Assembly: GCA_046262435.1 (NCBI GenBank)
Contig: JBHEMT010000016.1
Location: 1-13,661, forward strand
Length of the DNA stretch: 13,661 nucleotides
Direction of reading: 5' to 3'
Source: JBHEMT01 sp046262435
Lineage (GTDB): Bacteria; Chloroflexota; Dormibacteria; Aeolococcales; Aeolococcaceae
The position numbers and the translations under genes are program-made. Shown here piece after piece: positions 9,511-13,661 of the stretch. Each line of letters opens with the position of its first letter. The first letter of the stretch is position 1. The notes beneath the pieces were generated by a model, which saw only the letters and a program-made list of their open reading frames with translations, made no database searches and had not been told where the DNA came from.

Positions 9511-9891
9511 ATGGACAACGATCAGGCGCGACAGCGACTCGAAGTGGAGCGGACCAGGCTGCAGCAGACCAAGGGTGCGGCCGACCGGCTCTCCGCCGGT
9601 GCCCAGGAGGCCGCCCAGACCGAGCTGTCGAGCATCGACCAGCATCCCGCCGAGCAGGCGACCGAGACCATGGAGCGCGAGCTCGACATGGGCGTTGCCC
9701 AAAGGGTGGATCAGGAGTTGAACGAGGTCCAGGCTGCTCTGGCTCGCATCGCGGCAGGCACCTATGGTCGCTGCGAGACCTGTGGCAAGGCGATCGGTGA
9801 CGAGCGGCTGGAGGCGATGCCCGCGGCGCGCTTCTGCGTCGAGGACCAGGCGAAGGCGGAGCACGACCCCACCCGGCGAACGCTGGCCTGA
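9511..9891 (+). CDS. DksA/TraR-family zinc-finger protein
   Basis: The 126-aa protein has a charged helical N-terminus (residues about 1-80, QARQRLEVERTRLQQ onwards, likely a coiled-coil hairpin) and a C-terminal TraR/DksA zinc-finger module, GTYGRCETCGKAIGDERLEAMP. DksA-type proteins bind RNA polymerase through its secondary channel and modify transcription initiation, often with ppGpp; whether this one does is inferred only. Zinc ligands visible are Cys88, Cys91 and Cys109, but the usual fourth Cys is Asp112 (sequence FCVED). The start is ATG 9511, because longer in-frame starts give non-family sequence overlapping the divergent promoter region. It is the first gene of a plus-strand run and may be cotranscribed with the peptidase 52 bp downstream. 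It is distant from E. coli DksA, so I give no symbol. Confidence 0.88.
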   Translation: MDNDQARQRLEVERTRLQQTKGAADRLSAGAQEAAQTELSSIDQHPAEQATETMERELDMGVAQRVDQELNEVQAALARIAAGTYGRCETCGKAIGDERLEAMPAARFCVEDQAKAEHDPTRRTLA

Positions 9892-9943
9892 GCGTGCCGG
9901 GGGGAGCCACCGACGGCGGGGGCGGCCCTGCGGCGCGCAGTCG

Positions 9944-12022
9944 TTGAGCGGCTCGCCCTCCGCCGGCCCGCCCCCCGAGGCCCCGCGCCACCCGGTCACC
10001 CATTCCGCGCACGGGGTCAACCGAATCGACGACTTCTACTGGCTGCGCGACCGCGATGACCCGCGGGTGCTCGCCCACCTCGAGGCCGAGAACGCCTACA
10101 CCGCGGCGGTGATGGCTCCGCTCGAGCCGCTGCAGACGTCGCTGTACGACGCTCTGCGCGCTCAGGTCCCCGAGGCCGACATGTCGGCTCCGGTGCGCCG
10201 AGGCGGTTTTCGGCGTTACACGCGATACGAGGCCGGCAAGCAGTACCCGCTGCACTGCCGCCGGCGCGAGGACTCAGGGGGCGCGCCGAGCAGCGGGCCC
10301 GAGGAGATCACCCTCGACGTCAACGCGGTCGCCGCCGGGCGTGACTACTGCGACGTGTCCTCGGTGGTCTACAGCCCTGACCAGCGGCTGTTGGCCTACG
10401 CGGTGGACACCACGGGCCGGGAGCGCTACGCCATCCGCGTGGTGGACCTCGCCCTCGGCTCGACGCGCGAGGAGGTGACCGAGGCGACAGCAGACCTGGT
10501 CTGGGGTTCGGACGGGCGATGGTTCCTGTACACCGTGGCCGACGAGACCGAGCGAGCTCATCGGGTGTGCCGCCACCGTCTCGGGAGCGACCCGGCCGAG
10601 GACCACGTCGTGTTCGAGGAGCCGGACCCCGCCTACCACGTCGACATCGCGGCCTCCTGCACTGAGCGCTTCGCGGTGATCACCTCGTCCAGCAAGACCA
10701 CCAACGAGCAGCGTCTGGTGGCGCTCGATAGCGCCGCGGCGTCACCGTTCACCGTCCTTGTCCGGCGGCCCGGCATTCGCTATGAGGTGGCCGACCGGGG
10801 CGACCGCCTGTTCATCCGCACCGATGACACCGGGCCCAACTTCCGCGTCGTCGAGGCGCCCCTCCGGGCACTGACCCCGGACGACTGCCGCGAGTATCGA
10901 CCGGAATGCGGCGAGATCACCGTGCTCGGGCTGCGCACCTTCGCCGGTCACCTGGTGCTCGTGGAACGCGCGAACGGGAGCAACCGCATCCGCGTCATCG
11001 ACCTCGACGGCGGTGGTGAGCACGCCGAACACACCGTTGCCTTCGATGAGTCCGAGCATGTCGTCGAGCTCGGCGACAACCCCGACTTCGAGACCACGAT
11101 GCTGCGACTGGACTACAGCTCGCTGGTCACTCCGCCGACTCAGCTCGACTACGACATGAACAGCCGCCAACGCGTGGTGGTGAAACGCCGCGAGGTCCCG
11201 GGCTACGACCCGGCGCAGTACCAGGCGCTGCGCATCGACGCAGTGGCCGAGGACGGCGTGCGCGTCCCCATCTCGCTGGTGCGACCCCGTGACGCGCCCT
11301 CAGGGCCGCAGCCGCTCGTTCTCGAGGGCTACGGGTCGTATGGCTACAGCTATGAAGCGCGCTTCGAGGCGCACCGGGTTGCCCTGCTCGACCGTGGCGT
11401 CAGTGTCGCCATCGCCCACGTCCGCGGCGGGGGCGAGCTGGGTGAACGTTGGCGGCTGGCGGCCAACATGGGTCGCAAGCGCACCACCTTCACCGATTTC
11501 GTCAGCTGCGCCGAGGCGCTGATCGCGGCGGGCATCACCTCCTCCGACCGGCTGGCGATCACCGGCCGCAGCGCGGGCGGACTGCTGGTGGGAGCGGTCC
11601 TCAACATGCGGCCCGATCTGTTCCGCGCAGCGGTTGCGGGAGTGCCCTTCGTCGATGTGGTCACAACCATGTCCGACCCGAGCATTCCGCTGACCACCGC
11701 CGAGTACCAGGAGTGGGGGGACCCCGCCGACCCCGAGGCGTTTGCCTACATGCGCTCCTATTCCCCTTATGACAACGTCCAGGCGACCGACCTTCCCTGG
11801 CTGCTGGTGACCGCCGGGTTGAACGACCCGCGGGTGTCCTACTGGGAACCGGCGAAGTGGGTTGCCCGGCTGCGGCAGCAGAGGACAAACGACAATCCGC
11901 TGCTGCTTCGCACCAACCTGGGCAAGGGCCACTTCGCATTCACCGGCCGCTACGAGCGGCTTCGCGAGCGTGCTCTCGAGCTCGCTTTTCTGCTCGCCGC
12001 ACTCGGAGTCGCGGATGCTTGA
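9944..12022 (+). CDS. ptrB: Oligopeptidase B-type S9A serine peptidase
   Basis: S9A prolyl-oligopeptidase-family enzymes cut short peptides in the cytoplasm; oligopeptidase B prefers cleavage after Arg or Lys. The N-terminal segment and blades of a seven-bladed propeller (about residues 70-400) precede an alpha/beta-hydrolase domain. The triad is Ser543 (GRSAGG), Asp628 (AGLNDPRVSYWEPAKW) and His663 (GKGHFAF), each exactly 11 above E. coli oligopeptidase B (532/617/652). IDDFYWLRD near the N-terminus and VHVRGGGELG-like AHVRGGGELG are hallmarks. I chose TTG 9944 (692 aa); the frame is open upstream into the zinc-finger gene, but that part is Arg-rich and unlike the family, and no ATG or GTG suits. 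Three of four residues recalled as defining P1/P2 specificity differ (E471, R473, Q589), so substrate preference may differ. The stop overlaps the next gene's start by 8 bp. Confidence 0.93.
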   Translation: MSGSPSAGPPPEAPRHPVTHSAHGVNRIDDFYWLRDRDDPRVLAHLEAENAYTAAVMAPLEPLQTSLYDALRAQVPEADMSAPVRRGGFRRYTRYEAGKQYPLHCRRREDSGGAPSSGPEEITLDVNAVAAGRDYCDVSSVVYSPDQRLLAYAVDTTGRERYAIRVVDLALGSTREEVTEATADLVWGSDGRWFLYTVADETERAHRVCRHRLGSDPAEDHVVFEEPDPAYHVDIAASCTERFAVITSSSKTTNEQRLVALDSAAASPFTVLVRRPGIRYEVADRGDRLFIRTDDTGPNFRVVEAPLRALTPDDCREYRPECGEITVLGLRTFAGHLVLVERANGSNRIRVIDLDGGGEHAEHTVAFDESEHVVELGDNPDFETTMLRLDYSSLVTPPTQLDYDMNSRQRVVVKRREVPGYDPAQYQALRIDAVAEDGVRVPISLVRPRDAPSGPQPLVLEGYGSYGYSYEARFEAHRVALLDRGVSVAIAHVRGGGELGERWRLAANMGRKRTTFTDFVSCAEALIAAGITSSDRLAITGRSAGGLLVGAVLNMRPDLFRAAVAGVPFVDVVTTMSDPSIPLTTAEYQEWGDPADPEAFAYMRSYSPYDNVQATDLPWLLVTAGLNDPRVSYWEPAKWVARLRQQRTNDNPLLLRTNLGKGHFAFTGRYERLRERALELAFLLAALGVADA

Positions 12023-13199
12023 GGGGGCCCCCTCCCTCTGGCAGGCGGAGCTGAACCGGCCGCGCCGCACGGCTGCGCTTCCCGCCCGCGTGGAGGTGCT
12101 GGTCGTCGGTGGCGGCATCAGCGGGGTTGCGCTGCTCAGCCAGTTGGCGACGCGGGGTATCGGCGCGGCACTGGTCGAGCGCGACCGGCTCGGCGCCGGT
12201 GCCAGCGGCCGCAACGCCGGCTTCCTGCTCACCGGGGTGGCCGCCAACTACGCGCGGGCGGTCGCCACCTACGGCCGCGAGACTGCGGCAGAGATCTGGC
12301 GCTTCACCGCGGCCAACCATCGGCTGCTCCGCGGCAGCGTCGAACCCGCCGCGATGGGCTACCGGTGTCGCGGCGCCTGGACTGTGGCGGAGTCCGCGGT
12401 GGAGGCCGCGGCGCTGGAGGAGTCGGCCCAGCTGCTCGCTGAGGACGGCCTTCCGGGCCGCTGGGCTCCGGCCGGCCGCGCTCCGCGTTGGGCACCCCTG
12501 GGTGCGCTCGAGGTGGACGGGGACGGCGAGGTCAACCCGTTACGCGCTGTGGAGGCGATCGCACCCCCGGGGTCGGCGGTCCATGAGGGTGTGGCTGTGG
12601 TCGGGCTGCACCACGGGCCTCAGGGGGTGCGCGTCGACCTCGGCGAGCGGGGGGAGATGGTGGCCGAGCAGGTAATCCTGGCCACCAACGCCTGGACGGC
12701 TCAGCTGGTACCTGAGGTGCCGATCCGCCCGGTGCGGGCGCAGATGCTCTGCACCGCGGCGGCCGCGACGATCACCGACCGTCCGGTGTACGCCGGCTGG
12801 GGTTACCGCTACTTTCGTCAGCTCGGCGACGGCCGGCTCCTGATGGGCGGCTGTCGCGACCTGGCGGTGGCCGACGAGGTGGGCTATGGCCTGGCGCCGA
12901 CCGCGCCGGTGCAGGCCGGACTTGACCTGGCCTGTACCGGGCTCGGGGTAACCGCCCCGGTCCTCCACCGCTGGGCGGGGACGATGGGCTTCACCGCCGA
13001 TGAGCTACCACTCGTCGGACCGCTGAGCGGACGCCCAGGGGTGTGGGTGATGGGCGGATACACCGGCCACGGCATGGGCTTTGCCCTGCAGTGCGCGTGG
13101 GCACTGGTCGAGCGGGTCGCCGATGGACGCCCCCTGCCGGGCTGGTGCGACACGGCCCGACTGGCCGCGGTGGCGACCCCGGACGCTGCGTCCGGCTGA
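12015..13199 (+). CDS. FAD-dependent oxidoreductase of the DAO / amino-acid or amine oxidase family
   Basis: The 394-aa protein has an N-terminal Rossmann dinucleotide-binding motif, VVGGGISG (Gly32, Gly34, Gly37), followed by the acidic ribose-binding end of strand two (ALVERD) and the DAO-family signature GAGASGRNAGF. The C-terminal FAD-contacting segment is MGGYTGHGMGFALQCAW (about residues 345-361). The SGRN motif and overall length resemble gamma-glutamylputrescine oxidase and glycine/sarcosine oxidase-like enzymes, which oxidise secondary or primary amines; the substrate here cannot be read from sequence. The start ATG 12015 overlaps the peptidase stop by 8 bp and has CGGAG just upstream (12004-12008), so the pair is probably translationally coupled. 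The gene could act on amino acids or amines released by peptide breakdown, which is inference. It ends 8 bp from the stop of the convergent VirB4-like gene. Confidence 0.9.
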   Translation: MLEGAPSLWQAELNRPRRTAALPARVEVLVVGGGISGVALLSQLATRGIGAALVERDRLGAGASGRNAGFLLTGVAANYARAVATYGRETAAEIWRFTAANHRLLRGSVEPAAMGYRCRGAWTVAESAVEAAALEESAQLLAEDGLPGRWAPAGRAPRWAPLGALEVDGDGEVNPLRAVEAIAPPGSAVHEGVAVVGLHHGPQGVRVDLGERGEMVAEQVILATNAWTAQLVPEVPIRPVRAQMLCTAAAATITDRPVYAGWGYRYFRQLGDGRLLMGGCRDLAVADEVGYGLAPTAPVQAGLDLACTGLGVTAPVLHRWAGTMGFTADELPLVGPLSGRPGVWVMGGYTGHGMGFALQCAWALVERVADGRPLPGWCDTARLAAVATPDAASG

Positions 13200-13207
13200 A
13201 CCGGCTC

Positions 13208-13661
13208 TCACTCCACCGCCCCGGGGGCACCGGTACCGGCGCCTTCCCGGGGGGCGGCGTTCGGCCTGGGGGAATGAGGTTGCGGCCCTGGTCCTTCGCG
13301 GATCTGCACAGCAAGGCGACGATGTCCGGCGAGCAGGAGGAACTCGCCGCGGCCGGCCGACTCGAGCAGCTGACGCTGGCCCTCGGTGAGGCTAAAGGCG
13401 GTGTGGATGCGCTGCAGTTCGATACCGCGGTGGCCGCCGAGCAGGGCGATCGAGGGGTTGGTGAGCACCACGACACCGTCGTCGCTGCGGAGCAGGTCGG
13501 ACGCGTTCTGGGTGAGCACAACCAGCGAGGTGTCGTACTTGCGGCAGCGCCGCGCCAGCTGCACCAGCAGAGTGCGCAGCGCAGCATGCTCGCCAAGCAG
13601 TCCCGCCTCGTCAAAGACCAGGTGGCGGCGGCGGGGGTCGCGCCGGATGGTGGCCCACAGC
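13208..13661 (-). CDS. VirB4/TraC-like type IV secretion (conjugation) ATPase, C-terminal part, 5' end outside window
   Basis: The minus-strand frame is open to the right edge, so about 150 codons of a larger protein are visible. It contains a Walker B motif (HLVFDEAGLL), followed by a helix rich in Arg (QLARRCRKY), the strand and motif VVLTQN, then NPSIALLGGHRG, FSLTEGQRQLL and GEFLLLAGHRR. This order matches the ATPase core of VirB4/TraC/TrbE proteins, which energise type IV secretion and pilus assembly at the inner membrane. The Walker A lies outside the window. The last about 30 residues are Pro/Gly/Ala-rich and do not look conserved. A methionine-like GTG at 13564 is internal, because sequence upstream of it still codes for the Walker B region. 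HerA/FtsK-type ATPases are the main alternative, but the spacing after Walker B favours VirB4. Confidence 0.8.
   Translation of the reverse strand, partial: LWATIRRDPRRRHLVFDEAGLLGEHAALRTLLVQLARRCRKYDTSLVVLTQNASDLLRSDDGVVVLTNPSIALLGGHRGIELQRIHTAFSLTEGQRQLLESAGRGEFLLLAGHRRLAVQIREGPGPQPHSPRPNAAPREGAGTGAPGAVE

Noticed and set aside
13216..13257. GC-rich imperfect inverted repeat (CCGCCCC...GGGGCGG) as a bidirectional terminator
   Set aside because: The arms pair only with a bulge, there is no T tract, and it lies inside the VirB4-like coding tail. Such repeats are expected at this GC content.

Overview
The window is very GC-rich, with third codon positions almost all G or C. It is gene-dense and comes from a bacterium with a complete GlgE-type alpha-glucan cluster. 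The gene order glgE-treS-mak-glgB is the one known from Streptomyces and relatives, so a high-GC actinomycete is plausible. A deep-branching high-GC soil lineage such as Dormibacterota or another Chloroflexota relative fits equally well. The sequence alone does not settle this.

Bases 1-6519 hold four plus-strand genes joined by three consecutive 4-bp stop/start overlaps. They encode the C-terminal half of maltosyltransferase GlgE, trehalose synthase TreS, maltokinase Mak (Pep2) and branching enzyme GlgB. Together they turn trehalose into maltose (TreS), then maltose 1-phosphate (Mak), then linear alpha-1,4-glucan (GlgE), then branched glucan (GlgB). All expected catalytic residues are present. 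A small plus-strand gene with WapI-like features follows (about 6566-7066). It lacks an ordinary start codon and appears to change frame near its end.

Bases 7038-9311 (minus strand) encode a large secreted protein: signal peptide, cysteine-containing N-terminal part, unrecognised alpha/beta domain, proline-rich linker and about six propeller-like repeats. A 199-bp divergent spacer separates it from a plus-strand run encoding a DksA/TraR-type zinc-finger protein (9511-9891), an S9A peptidase of the oligopeptidase B type (9944-12022) and an overlapping FAD-dependent amine/amino-acid oxidase (12015-13199). The oligopeptidase keeps its catalytic triad but has changed substrate-pocket residues.

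From 13208 to the right edge, on the minus strand and convergent with the oxidase, lies the C-terminal end of a VirB4/TraC-like secretion or conjugation ATPase. It hints at a type IV secretion or integrative element beyond the edge.

I found no tRNA, rRNA, CRISPR array or insertion sequence. The least explained parts are the secreted propeller protein, the WapI-like gene with unclear ends, and the VirB4-like gene.
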